From Chachezhania sediminis (GTDB lineage: Bacteria; Pseudomonadota; Alphaproteobacteria; Rhodobacterales; Rhodobacteraceae): a stretch of 64,000 nucleotides of DNA. This document shows positions 41,318-50,355 of the stretch, in pieces (the first letter of the stretch is position 1; every line of letters begins with the position of its first letter). The translations under genes were made by a program, and so were the position numbers. The stretch spans positions 248,001-312,000 of the forward strand of contig NZ_VOPH01000004.1 in NCBI RefSeq assembly GCF_009765275.1. The letters are read 5' to 3'. The notes below the pieces were generated by a model that worked only from the letters and a program-made list of their open reading frames with translations, did not search any database and had not been told where the DNA came from.

Positions 41318-42844
41318 TCAGCGGTCGGTCGTGGGCATGTGGACGACGATGCGTGTGTCCTGACCGGTGCCGAAGGGCATCGGCCAGACCCGGTCCGGCA
41401 GCACGCGGTCCAGGGTCCAACCGACGGACTGGGCCAGACCTTCGGCACCGGCTAGCATCCGCGTGCCCAACTGCTTTTCGGCGTTCAGGGCGACAGGGGC
41501 ACCGGGGCGCAGCGTCTCGCGCGTTTCGGCCACGTCCATGCCATCGACGGCGACGGTCACGATGATGCCGAATTCGCCCTGACGGGTGGGATTTTCGCCT
41601 GTGGTCAGGTTCACGACCTCGCCCTGCAGCTTCTGGCGGTGGCCATTGACGTTGAAGCCCATTTCGGCCGGCATGCCGACAAAGAGCGTTTCCGCCATAG
41701 TGGGCGAGGCCCAGCCGATGGCCACGCGGGGCGCGTCGGTTTCCAGGTCCAGCACCGGCGTGCCGGCGCGCAGGAAATCCTCGTCCGCGACATAGAGCTG
41801 GCGGACGACGCCATCGGCCGGCGCGCGCAGGTCCAGCGCGCGGGCTTCGGAGGTCAAGGTGTCCAGCGCGGCCTGGGCGCGGGCCACATCGGCCGCGCGT
41901 TCATCGACCAGCGCCGCGATCTGGCGTTCGGTGATGGCGTCCGGGCGCAGCGAGTCGGCCGCGGCCGGGTCTTCCGTGCGCATGGTCAGCCACAGCTCGC
42001 GCGCCTCGTCCAGGCTGTCGTTTTTCAGGAATTCCGAACGGGCCATGGCGGCGACGGCAAAACGGCGGGCCATCGACGCTTCGGTATCCGCGACGGTGGC
42101 GCGGATCTCGTTCAGAGCGGCCTCGACCCGGGCCAGCTCTGCCTCGGCGGCGAAAAGGTCGGCCTGCGCCGCCTTCAGGTCGGCGTCCTGGCCCGGGGTC
42201 CGGAAGGCCACCAGAAGCTGGCCCCGGGCAACGCTTTGGCCGACCGCTACGCGCAGATCGGCGACGGTGGCATTGCCCGGTGCTGTCTGTTGCAGCATCG
42301 GCGCCACGACACGGCCGTGCTGGATGTCGACATTGTCGATCCGTTTCCAGACCTGGTTGCCCAGCACACCGAAGACGATGCCCGCCAGCGCCGCGTACTG
42401 CAGCAGCCGGCCGGCGATGCGGACGGCCCGCGGTGCCCTGCGGGTGGCGGTGGCGGCCTTTTCGTCGTCGGTTTCGCCCATCGGCACCAGATCGACCGGC
42501 GTGTCGAGGCTGGTGATGATGTCGGCGGTCGCCTCCATCCTGCCCGACAGCAGGTTGCGATAGAACAGCGCCAGCGTTTCCCGCTGCGGTCCCGTCAGGC
42601 CCGAAAAGATGACCCAGCCGTTTTCGTCCGTATCGCCCAGGGTGACGGTGAAGGACACGTCCGCGCTCTGGAACGGGATGGTCAGCTGCGCCTGGCGGGG
42701 CAGATCCGCGGCACCTTCGATCATCAGGCCGGACAGGGTCCAGCAGCCGACGGACCAGGACCGACCGATCGCATCGGTCAGGCGCAAGGGCGCGCGGACC
42801 GGGAAGGCCATGTCGGACATCGGACGTTCGTGACGGATTTTCAT
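41318..42844 (-). CDS. alg44: Alg44-like PilZ / membrane-fusion (HlyD-type) protein
   Basis: A 508-aa protein. An N-terminal PilZ-like domain (about 1-125) is followed by one membrane helix (LQYAALAGIVFGVLGNQVW, about 155-175). A periplasmic HlyD-type part comes next, with a biotinyl-lipoyl strand (VVAPMLQQTAPGNATVADLR), a long coiled coil (about 220-345) and a beta-barrel. Alg44 partners Alg8 and is activated by c-di-GMP in Pseudomonas. Here the usual RxxxR and [D/N]xSxxG motifs are not recognisable (SDMAF and TLSGL at the expected places). It is longer than Pseudomonas Alg44 (389 aa) because of the coiled coil. It is the first gene of the locus; starts at ATG 42844. Confidence 0.8.
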   Translation of the reverse strand: MKIRHERPMSDMAFPVRAPLRLTDAIGRSWSVGCWTLSGLMIEGAADLPRQAQLTIPFQSADVSFTVTLGDTDENGWVIFSGLTGPQRETLALFYRNLLSGRMEATADIITSLDTPVDLVPMGETDDEKAATATRRAPRAVRIAGRLLQYAALAGIVFGVLGNQVWKRIDNVDIQHGRVVAPMLQQTAPGNATVADLRVAVGQSVARGQLLVAFRTPGQDADLKAAQADLFAAEAELARVEAALNEIRATVADTEASMARRFAVAAMARSEFLKNDSLDEARELWLTMRTEDPAAADSLRPDAITERQIAALVDERAADVARAQAALDTLTSEARALDLRAPADGVVRQLYVADEDFLRAGTPVLDLETDAPRVAIGWASPTMAETLFVGMPAEMGFNVNGHRQKLQGEVVNLTTGENPTRQGEFGIIVTVAVDGMDVAETRETLRPGAPVALNAEKQLGTRMLAGAEGLAQSVGWTLDRVLPDRVWPMPFGTGQDTRIVVHMPTTDR

Positions 42845-42887
42845 GTGGGCGACTCGCTTCGCAAGCGATGAATTTGGACGTCCGTTT

Positions 42888-42900
42888 GTTAACCTTGATG
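42888..42900 (-). promoter_or_regulatory. Shared promoter-proximal element CATCAAGGTTAAC upstream of alg44
   Basis: It differs by one base from the element before algD (38178-38190) and lies 44 nt before the start. A second GTTAAC copy is nearby (42905-42910), giving paired TTAA half-sites. Confidence 0.5.
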
Positions 42901-42966
42901 ATCCGTTAACGGGGGAGGGCGTCGGTATGCGCGCGCTATCCGTAGGGATAGGACCCTGATCAAAGG

Positions 42967-42996
42967 AAAAAGGGCGCCGTGGTCGCGGCGCCCTTT
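42967..42996 (-). terminator. Rho-independent terminator of ssb
   Basis: Stem AAAGGGCGCCG / CGGCGCCCTTT with a 6-nt loop and a further TTCC on the minus strand, 30 nt after the ssb stop. It insulates ssb from the alg44-like gene. Confidence 0.85.
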
Positions 42997-43025
42997 CATT
43001 CGGTCGTTCAGGCCCTTGAAGGGGA

Positions 43026-43550
43026 TCAGAACGGGATTTCGTCGTCCATGTCGCGGCTGGACGGGCCGCGGCTGCCGCCGTCGCCCGAGGAGGGCGCGCC
43101 ATAGGGATCGTCATCGGGCATCCGGTCGTAACCGCCCGAAGAGCCATAGCCGGACCCGCCGCCATAGCTGCCGCCGCCCGCGCCCGCGCCTTCGCCGGCC
43201 CGCGGGTCGAGGAACGTCATCTCGCCCGAGAAGGGGCGCAGCACGACTTCGGTCGTGTAACGGTCCTGGCCCTGCTGGTCCTGCCACTTGCGGGTTTCCA
43301 GCTTGCCTTCGACATAGACCTTGGACCCCTTGCGCAGGAATTGTTCGGCCAGCCGGATCAGGTGTTCATTGAAGATGGCAACGGTATGCCATTCGGTCTT
43401 CTCGCGGCGTTCGCCGGTGGCGCGATCCTTCCACGTGTCGGACGTGGCGATGCGCAGGTTGCAGACCTTGCCACCGTTCGAGAAGTTGCGCACCTCGGGG
43501 TCGCGGCCAAGATTTCCGATGAGAATGACTTTGTTGATGGAGCCGGCCAT
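43026..43550 (-). CDS. ssb: Single-stranded DNA-binding protein
   Basis: A 174-aa protein that coats single-stranded DNA in replication and repair. The OB fold (1-110) begins [20 protein letters not shown], with [20 protein letters not shown] and [12 protein letters not shown] glycine/serine-rich linker follows, and the acidic C-terminal tip DMDDEIPF recruits partner proteins. The ATG at 43550 is certain from the conserved N-terminus, although the frame stays open upstream. Single-gene unit. Confidence 0.97.
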   Translation of the reverse strand: MAGSINKVILIGNLGRDPEVRNFSNGGKVCNLRIATSDTWKDRATGERREKTEWHTVAIFNEHLIRLAEQFLRKGSKVYVEGKLETRKWQDQQGQDRYTTEVVLRPFSGEMTFLDPRAGEGAGAGGGSYGGGSGYGSSGGYDRMPDDDPYGAPSSGDGGSRGPSSRDMDDEIPF

Positions 43551-43948
43551 GGCCTTCGCTGTCCTTCGTTGATGGGTCTTTGGTGTCGTGTGTCGAATCC
43601 GGGCAGAGCCGTGTTGACCGACCCTATACCAGCGCGCAGCGTGCGGAAACAGGATAGGGGCGGAAGCCCGCTTGCCGATGCGACAACCCGCGCGAAAGGC
43701 TGGATCTTGCGTGCGGGAAAGATATAATGCTCCAAATTTATGTGGATAGGGTTCCGGGCGAAACGAACCGGTCCACGCTGCGGTCGAATGCCTCGATCGG
43801 CGACTGCCGGGATCTGCCATTGGGGTGCGCAGGTCCGTCGCCGGAAAACGCAGCGCAAGGGCCGCATCAGACGGGTGGATCATTGAGCGTACGGGCAGAA
43901 ACGGTGAGACCGGCAGTTGAGCCGGCGCGGCGCAGTGGCGGGTCCCGG

Positions 43949-44548
43949 ATGGGCCGTGGCCTTGCGATGATGGTGGCGATGGCCGTGGGCCTTGGCCCGG
44001 TCGATGCCGTTGCGGCGGATCTCTTTGCGTCGAACAAGAACCGGGGCGACGTGTTCAAGGCCCGGACCAAGGTCCTGGATACCCGCAGCGCCACGCAATA
44101 CGATTATTCCGTGCGCCTGACGCCGCAGGCCCAGCCGCTTTTGGGGGATGGCATCGGTGTCTCGCGCGCCTATTCGGGCAACTACCGCGGCGAATACCTG
44201 GACATGGCCCGCAAGGCTGCCCGCCGCCATTCGGTCCCGGAAGAGATGTTCCTGCGGCTGGTCCAGCAGGAAAGCGGCTGGAACCCCAGGGCGAAGTCGC
44301 ACAAGGGCGCCCTTGGTCTGGCCCAGTTGATGCCCACGACCGCGCGGCGGCTGGGGGTCGATCCGGCCGACCCTTACGAAAACCTGGACGGCGGCGCGCG
44401 CTATCTGGCCACGCAATACCGGACCTTCCGGTCCTGGCGGCTGGCGCTGGCGGCCTACAATGCCGGGCCGGAAGCGGTGAAGAAGCACGGCGGCATCCCG
44501 CCCTACAAGGAAACCCAGAATTACGTCCGGGTGATATGGGGTAGCTGA
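43949..44548 (+). CDS. Lytic transglycosylase (SLT domain)
   Basis: A 199-aa periplasmic peptidoglycan-cleaving enzyme. Start ATG 43949 gives a signal peptide ([23 protein letters not shown]); TTG 43883 with GGTGGA upstream is an alternative. The SLT domain (about 85-190) has catalytic E108 in [14 protein letters not shown], then [26 protein letters not shown] and [13 protein letters not shown]. It cuts the glycan with formation of 1,6-anhydro-MurNAc (family knowledge). It is divergent from ssb; no secretion system or flagellar genes lie nearby, so it is probably a housekeeping enzyme. Confidence 0.9.
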   Translation: MGRGLAMMVAMAVGLGPVDAVAADLFASNKNRGDVFKARTKVLDTRSATQYDYSVRLTPQAQPLLGDGIGVSRAYSGNYRGEYLDMARKAARRHSVPEEMFLRLVQQESGWNPRAKSHKGALGLAQLMPTTARRLGVDPADPYENLDGGARYLATQYRTFRSWRLALAAYNAGPEAVKKHGGIPPYKETQNYVRVIWGS

Positions 44549-44609
44549 TCCGGCTTCGGCGCGTCGGGGTCGGTGCCGGGTCCGCGGCCATCCGGGCCGG
44601 TCCGGTCGA

Positions 44610-45380
44610 TCAGGGCTTCGCGATGGCGAAGCTGAACCGCCCGTTGGAAAAGAAGTACTCCCCGCGTTCGTCCAGCGCATGCAGGTCGTCGCGCCACGCC
44701 TGAACCTCTGCCGCGGGGATGGCCCCACCGTCCTTTACGTAGCCTGCGACAAAGTCGATGGAGCCGCGGGAATAGCTGCCGTCGCCGATCCCGGTATTCA
44801 CGATCGGAAAATAGCTGATGCCGGGGACCGCCAGCCCGGCCGCGCGCAGCTCTGGGCCCAGCGTCCGGGGAAGGTGCGGATCGGCGCAATGGGGCTCGAA
44901 CGCCTTCATCACGCGGTCCATGCGGGCCGGGTCCGATGAATGCCAGACCAGCCCGCCCCAGTCCGTCGCCATGACCAACCCGCGCCCGCCGGGTTTCAGG
45001 ACCCGCGCGATTTCGGCACACATGGCGGGGATGTCAGGGACATATTCGGCCACCTGGGTCGACACCACCACGTCGAAGGCCGCATCGGGCAGGGGCAGCG
45101 AGGTCGCGTCCGCCTGCAGAAAGTCCAGCCACCCGCAGGAGGCCCGGGCCAGGGCGCGCGCCACCATGATCGGGGACAGGTCGACGCCCGTCACCCGGCC
45201 ATCCGGCCCGGTCTGGCGGGCCATCTCCTCGGCCAGGAATCCGGGACCGGAACCGATGTCCAGCACGTGTTCGCCGGGTTGAATCGCCAGCCGGGCCAGC
45301 GTGTCGGCCCGCTGTGCGATCACGTCCTTGCCCAGATAGGTCGCTTCCAGCCGGTCCGCCGCTGCCTCGTCATATTCCAT
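44610..45380 (-). CDS. SAM-dependent methyltransferase, class I
   Basis: A 256-aa protein with a Methyltransf_11-type Rossmann fold. Motif I is VLDIGSGPGFLAEEMA (about 40-55), then VTGVDLSPIMVARA, FDVVVSTQVAEYV and LKPGGRGLVMATDW. It resembles the arsenite/ubiquinone-type small-molecule methyltransferases, but no diagnostic cysteines for arsenite are present. The substrate is unknown. I use ATG 45380; GTG 45389 is three codons upstream. It converges with the lytic transglycosylase gene. Confidence 0.87.
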   Translation of the reverse strand: MEYDEAAADRLEATYLGKDVIAQRADTLARLAIQPGEHVLDIGSGPGFLAEEMARQTGPDGRVTGVDLSPIMVARALARASCGWLDFLQADATSLPLPDAAFDVVVSTQVAEYVPDIPAMCAEIARVLKPGGRGLVMATDWGGLVWHSSDPARMDRVMKAFEPHCADPHLPRTLGPELRAAGLAVPGISYFPIVNTGIGDGSYSRGSIDFVAGYVKDGGAIPAAEVQAWRDDLHALDERGEYFFSNGRFSFAIAKP

Positions 45381-45475
45381 GCCGGTCACCGCCTTTCCGT
45401 TTCCGCACGCGTATCATCGTAATGGGAACGACGGGCCGGTCTACGGCCGGCCGCGTCGTCAGCGGGACCCCGCGC

Positions 45476-47560
45476 TTATTCGGCGGCGATCTTGATGACC
45501 GGGGTCATGCGGGACAGGATATCTTCGGCCAGATGGCACTTGATCTGGTGGCCGTCCGCCATCTGGCGCATCGGCGGCACGTCCTTTTCGCAAAGCCCGC
45601 CCGGCACCTGGTCCTTCCAGCGGCAGCGCGTCTGGAACGGGCAGCCCGGGGGCGGGTTCATCGCCGACGGAATGTCGCCTTCCAGAACGATATGTTCCTT
45701 CTGGACCGAGGTGTCGGCGATGGGAACGGCGGACAGCAGCGCCTCGGTATAGGGGTGATAGGGCGGCGAGAAGACCTGATCGGTCGTGCCCAGTTCCACC
45801 ACGTGGCCCAGATACATGACCATGACCCGGTCCGACAGGTAGCGCACGATGGACAGGTCGTGGCTGATGAACAGCAGGGTCGTCTTCTTCTCGCGCTGGA
45901 TCTCCATCAGCAGGTCCGTCACCGCCGCCTGAACAGACACGTCCAGCGCCGACACGGGTTCGTCCGCCACCACGATCCGGGCGTCGCCGGCAAAGGCGCG
46001 GGCGATGCCCACGCGCTGTTTCTGCCCGCCCGACAGTTGCCGCGGCATGCGGTCGGCGAATTCGCGGGGAAGCTTCACGAGGTCCAGCAGTTCCAGCATC
46101 CGGGCGCGGCGTTCCGCGTCGTTCTTGCCGATGCCGAAGATTTCCAGCGCACGGATGATCTGACGGCCGACCGTCATCGACGGGTTCAACGTGTCGAACG
46201 GGTTCTGGAAGACCATCTGGATTTCGCTCACGGTCTTGGAATCCCGCTTCTCGATCGGCGTCATCTCGATATTGCGGTTGTCCAGAAGGATCTGCCCGTC
46301 GGTCGCCGTTTCCAGCCCCATCAGCACCTTTGCGAAAGTGGACTTGCCGCAGCCGCTTTCGCCCACGATGGCCAGCGTCTCGCTTTCGCGGGCCTCGAAG
46401 CTCAGCGTCTCGTTCGCCTTCACCACCTTGGTCCTGCCGCCGCCGAAAAGGGCATTGGCCGCGACCTCGTAGTATTTCTTCAGGTTGTCCATCTTCAGGA
46501 CGACGGGACCGATCTCGCCCTTCTGCTTGGTCTCCATCAGTTCCATCGGCGCGTTCCAGTCGATTTCCTGGAACTTCAGGCAGCGGGTCCAGTGACGGTC
46601 GTCGCCCGCGACCTCGGCCATGCGGATATCGGTGACATTGCAGCGGCCGTCCTCGAAATAGTCGCAGCGCGGGCCGAAATTGCAGCCCTGCGGGCGTTCA
46701 TGAGGTAGGGGGAAATTGCCCGGGATCGCCTTCAGCGGCCGCGCGTTCTTGTCGGCACCGGGCAGCGGGATCGACCGGAACAGCGCCTGCGTATAGGGGT
46801 GCTGCATCTTGTCGAAGACGTCTGCGATCGATCCGGTTTCGACGGCCTCGCCCGAATACATCACGCACAGCCGGTCGCAGGTTTCCAGCACAAGCCCAAG
46901 GTTGTGCGAGATGAACAGCATCGACGTCCCGTATTTCTTGCCCAGCTCCTTTACCAGCTGGACCACCGCGGCCTCGACCGTCACGTCCAGCGCAGTGGTG
47001 GGTTCGTCCAGGATCAGCAGGCTGGGTTCGGCCATCAGCGCCATGGCGATGACGATCCGCTGCTGCTGGCCTCCCGAAAGCTGGTGGGGGAAGCTGTCCA
47101 GGATCCGCTTCGGGTCCGGGAGCTTCACATCGGTGACCACCTGCAGCGCGCGTTCGTAGGCCTGTTCCTTCGAGGCGCCCTTGTGGATCATCGGCACTTC
47201 CATAAGCTGCTTGCCGATCTTCATCGCCGGGTTCAGGCTGGCCATGGGTTCCTGGTAGATCATCGCGATCTCGGACCCGCGGATATCGCGCAATTCCTCG
47301 TCCGACATGGCGCCCATGTCGCGGCCCTTGAACTTGATCGACCCGCCGACGATCTGCCCGTTCTTGCCCAGGTCGCGCATCACCCCCAGGGCCACGGTGG
47401 ACTTGCCGCATCCCGATTCGCCGACAAGGCCTACGGCCTCGCCCGGCTGGACGGTCACGGAAAAGTCCATCACCGCGGGGATTTCCCGCAGACGGGTGAA
47501 GAACGAGATCGAGAGGTTCTCGATCTCCAGGATCGGGCCGTCGTAGTCATCCTTGGACAT
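45476..47560 (-). CDS. Fused double ATP-binding protein of a peptide (Dpp/Opp) ABC importer
   Basis: A 694-aa protein equivalent to DppD plus DppF in one chain. First ABC domain: Walker A GESGCGKST and signature LSGGQQQR. Second: Walker A GESGCGKST and signature LSGGQKQR. Each half ends with the oligopeptide-transporter C-terminal segment with Cys residues (GCNFGPRCDYF, GCPFQTRC), typical of Fe-S or zinc-like clusters in this family. It energises import of peptides or similar solutes. It is the last gene of the operon, after the two permeases and the small exported protein, 51 nt after the latter. Confidence 0.95.
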   Translation of the reverse strand: MSKDDYDGPILEIENLSISFFTRLREIPAVMDFSVTVQPGEAVGLVGESGCGKSTVALGVMRDLGKNGQIVGGSIKFKGRDMGAMSDEELRDIRGSEIAMIYQEPMASLNPAMKIGKQLMEVPMIHKGASKEQAYERALQVVTDVKLPDPKRILDSFPHQLSGGQQQRIVIAMALMAEPSLLILDEPTTALDVTVEAAVVQLVKELGKKYGTSMLFISHNLGLVLETCDRLCVMYSGEAVETGSIADVFDKMQHPYTQALFRSIPLPGADKNARPLKAIPGNFPLPHERPQGCNFGPRCDYFEDGRCNVTDIRMAEVAGDDRHWTRCLKFQEIDWNAPMELMETKQKGEIGPVVLKMDNLKKYYEVAANALFGGGRTKVVKANETLSFEARESETLAIVGESGCGKSTFAKVLMGLETATDGQILLDNRNIEMTPIEKRDSKTVSEIQMVFQNPFDTLNPSMTVGRQIIRALEIFGIGKNDAERRARMLELLDLVKLPREFADRMPRQLSGGQKQRVGIARAFAGDARIVVADEPVSALDVSVQAAVTDLLMEIQREKKTTLLFISHDLSIVRYLSDRVMVMYLGHVVELGTTDQVFSPPYHPYTEALLSAVPIADTSVQKEHIVLEGDIPSAMNPPPGCPFQTRCRWKDQVPGGLCEKDVPPMRQMADGHQIKCHLAEDILSRMTPVIKIAAE

Positions 47561-47611
47561 TTGCGTCGTCTCCGTTCAATCCCGTGGCGGGTGGGCAAGG
47601 GGCGAGGCCCG

Positions 47612-48070
47612 TCAGCCCTTCTGGCATGTGGTCAGGTCGAAGGGCGTGGCGGTGGCCGCCTGCCGCGTGGCGTCCAGGCCGAACATGTCGGCGCAGGTGC
47701 GGATCTGTTTCATCTGCCGGTTCCAGACATCCTGCGGCTGGCGCGTGCCCAGCTTTGCGGTCATGTCGCGCACGTCCTTCTGACCGCCCTCGATGGCGTC
47801 GGACAGAAGGCCCAGCGACCGGCATTCCAGCGTGTTGATCGTGATGTTCACCCAGCCGTCGCGCAGCGTGCCCAGCCGGTCCAGCTGGTCGTCGGTGATG
47901 CCCGCGCCATAGTTCTGCATCGCCTTGCCGAAGGCGATCAGGGCGGAAGCTTCGGCGATGCAGTCGCGCATCCGGTAGGGTGACAGGTCGGCCGCGGCCG
48001 CGGGCACCGCCATCGCCATCGAAATGGCGACAGCAGCGGCCCGGGCCAGGGTTTTGGGGTTTGTCTTCAA
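47612..48070 (-). CDS. Small exported protein of unknown function inside the ABC operon
   Basis: A 152-aa protein. A TTG start at 48070 has AAGGA six nt upstream and lies two nt after the permease stop. It opens with a signal peptide (KTLARAAAVAISMAMAVPAA, AADLS). The mature part has four cysteines (RDCIAEAS, LECRSLG, RTCADMFG, TTCQKG), enough for two disulphides. I do not recognise a family. Its location between permease and ATPase genes suggests a periplasmic accessory of this transporter; it is too small to be the usual binding protein. Confidence 0.75.
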   Translation of the reverse strand: MKTNPKTLARAAAVAISMAMAVPAAAADLSPYRMRDCIAEASALIAFGKAMQNYGAGITDDQLDRLGTLRDGWVNITINTLECRSLGLLSDAIEGGQKDVRDMTAKLGTRQPQDVWNRQMKQIRTCADMFGLDATRQAATATPFDLTTCQKG

Positions 48071-48072
48071 GA

Positions 48073-49290
48073 TCAGTCCTTCAGGCTTTCTTCGCGCAAC
48101 CCGTCGGCCAGCAGGTTCAGCCCCAGGACCAGCGACAGAAGCGCCAGCGCCGGCGGCAGCGCCGGGTGCAGATAGATCGACAGAAGCTTGCGCGCGTCGT
48201 TGATGGTCGACCCCCAGTCGGGGCTTTCCGGCGGCAGGCCCAGCCCGAAGAAGCCGAGCGTGCCCAGAAGGATCGTCGTGTACCCGATCCGAAGGCAGAA
48301 ATCGACGATCAGCGGGCCGCGGGCATTGGGCAGGATTTCCCACAGCATGATGTACCACGGGCCTTCGCCCCTTGTCTGGGCGGCGGCGACATAGTCGCGG
48401 GTCTTGATGTCCATCGTCAGGCCCCGGACGATCCGGTAGACGGTGGGCGAGTTCACGAAGACCACCGACACGAACACGACCAGCGTGCCGCCGGCAATGT
48501 TGAAGAGGTCGATTGCATTGGGTAGCAGCGGGATCTTCAGGCCTTCCGTCCGAACCAGATACCCGTCGGTCGAGATCGCCGAGAGATAGATCCAGATCAG
48601 CACCACCAGCACCGCGCTCATCAGGGGCGTCCTGACCGAGGGCTGGGAATGGTAGCGCGAATTCAGCAGCACCGTGGCAAAGATGATCGGGAAGCAGAAC
48701 AGGACCGTCGCCATGTAGTTCGGCACGCCCGCCGCCACGATTTCCGGCGTCACCAGCAGGAAGAACAGCAGGATCACCGGGAAGGCCAGGATCAGGTTCG
48801 CCATGAAGGACAGGAACACGTCCAGCCGCCCGCCATAATATCCTGCGGGCAGGCCCATGGTGATGCCGACCATGAAGGCGAACAGCGTCGCCAGCGGCGC
48901 GATCCCGATCACGATGGACGATCCCTTGACCATGCGGCTGAAGACGTCGCGGGCCAGGTTGTCGCCGCCCAGCAGGTACCACTGGTACTGGCCGGGGTCG
49001 GGGCTGGGCAAGGGCGATCCGGGGCCCTTGTTCTTCAGGCCCGAAATCTGGGACAGTGGGAGGTGCGTCATGATCAGGTCGAAGCTGGCGTAGATGCCGG
49101 TGAAGATCCAGAACATCACCAGGGCAAAGCCGATCATGCCGATGGGGCTGTCGAAGAGCTTGCCGTAAAGCCCCAGCCTGCGCTTGAAGCGCATGGACAG
49201 GGCGAAAAGCACGATCAGTGAAATCCAGACGGGCCAGAATTGCCACAGGATGCGTCCGGTAATGTCGATACCGCTTAGGGGTTCCATCAT
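48073..49290 (-). CDS. Peptide-type ABC transporter permease (DppC/OppC-like)
   Basis: A 405-aa inner-membrane protein with six or more helices. The BPD_transp_1 domain carries the EAA-type loop DYVAAAQTRGEGPWYIMLWE and the OppC C-terminal block FFGLGLPPESPDWGSTINDA. The region GTLGFFGLGL is diagnostic. It is longer than E. coli DppC (300 aa) because of an N-terminal extra helix and an insertion around 215-260. It lies nine nt downstream of the DppB-like gene. Confidence 0.94.
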   Translation of the reverse strand: MMEPLSGIDITGRILWQFWPVWISLIVLFALSMRFKRRLGLYGKLFDSPIGMIGFALVMFWIFTGIYASFDLIMTHLPLSQISGLKNKGPGSPLPSPDPGQYQWYLLGGDNLARDVFSRMVKGSSIVIGIAPLATLFAFMVGITMGLPAGYYGGRLDVFLSFMANLILAFPVILLFFLLVTPEIVAAGVPNYMATVLFCFPIIFATVLLNSRYHSQPSVRTPLMSAVLVVLIWIYLSAISTDGYLVRTEGLKIPLLPNAIDLFNIAGGTLVVFVSVVFVNSPTVYRIVRGLTMDIKTRDYVAAAQTRGEGPWYIMLWEILPNARGPLIVDFCLRIGYTTILLGTLGFFGLGLPPESPDWGSTINDARKLLSIYLHPALPPALALLSLVLGLNLLADGLREESLKD

Positions 49291-49299
49291 GTGCCTCTC

Positions 49300-50355
49300 T
49301 TACGACAGCCGGATACGCGGGTTCAGATAGACATAGCCGATATCCGATATCAGCTGCGTCACCAGCACCACCGCCACCGAGACGACGGAGACCGCAAGCA
49401 GGAGGTCGATGTCATTGTTGCTGGCGGCCTGTACCAGCGTCCAGCCGAAGCCCTTGTAGTTGAACAGGGTCTCGACGATGACCACACCGTTCAGAAGCCA
49501 CGGGAACTGCAGCATGATCACCGTGAACGGTGCGATCAGCGCGTTCCGCAAGGCGTGCTTCAGGACGATGTTGCCGAAGCTGACCCCCTTCAGGCGTGCA
49601 GTCCGGATGTACTGGGCTGTCATCACCTCGGTCATGGACGCGCGGGTCATCCGCGCGATGTAGCCCATGCCGTAAAGCGCGATGGTCAGGACCGGCAGAA
49701 AGAAGTTTTCGAATGTCGGCTGGGACATGGCGCTGGTGGCCGTGCCCTTGAACCATTTCAGCCCCACGGCGGACGAAGCGAAGACCGCGATGAAGATCAC
49801 CCCGGACACATATTCCGGCGTGGCCGTGGTGATGATCGAAAAGGTCGAAAGCCCCCGGTCCAGCGCCGATCCTTCCCGCATGCCCGCCAGGACGCCGACG
49901 ATCAGGGCCGTTGGCACCATCAGCACCAGCACCCAGAACATCAGGACCCCCGTCAGGCCCAGCTTTTCGCCGATGATGCCCGCGACCGGTTCCTTGAAGA
50001 CCGTCGACCGGCCCCAGTAGCCCTGGATGATGCCGCAATAGGCGGGGGCCTCGGCCGCGACCTCTGGCAGGACGTCGCCGTCGATGCAGCGCCCGCGGAC
50101 CTTGCCTTCGGCGGCGTCCCGGGTCCAGCCGGGGGTCACGCCCAGCCATTCGCCGTATCTGAACAGCATCGGCCCCGAATAGCCGTTGTTGTCCAGCCAG
50201 CTGGCCACTGCCTCGTCCGACATCCGGAAGTTGCCTTGCGTCTTCGCAAGCTTTTCCAGGTTCGGATAGAGGTTCGTCAGGAAGAACACGATGAAGGTGA
50301 GGCACAACGCCGTCAGCACCATCACACCGGTTCGTCGGAGGATGAACAGTCCCAA
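49300..50355 (-). CDS. Peptide-type ABC transporter permease (DppB/OppB-like)
   Basis: A 351-aa protein that begins MGLFILRRTGVMVLTALCLT, the usual DppB-type N-terminal helix. It has the permease loop YIRTARLKGVSFGNIVLKHAL and ends NPRIRLS like many OppB proteins. A periplasmic insertion (about 55-125) with cysteines (GRCIDGDVL, AYCGII) is present. It is the first gene of the operon. No substrate-binding protein precedes it: the 412-nt region up to the AraC gene has no such frame. Confidence 0.94.
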   Translation of the reverse strand: MGLFILRRTGVMVLTALCLTFIVFFLTNLYPNLEKLAKTQGNFRMSDEAVASWLDNNGYSGPMLFRYGEWLGVTPGWTRDAAEGKVRGRCIDGDVLPEVAAEAPAYCGIIQGYWGRSTVFKEPVAGIIGEKLGLTGVLMFWVLVLMVPTALIVGVLAGMREGSALDRGLSTFSIITTATPEYVSGVIFIAVFASSAVGLKWFKGTATSAMSQPTFENFFLPVLTIALYGMGYIARMTRASMTEVMTAQYIRTARLKGVSFGNIVLKHALRNALIAPFTVIMLQFPWLLNGVVIVETLFNYKGFGWTLVQAASNNDIDLLLAVSVVSVAVVLVTQLISDIGYVYLNPRIRLS

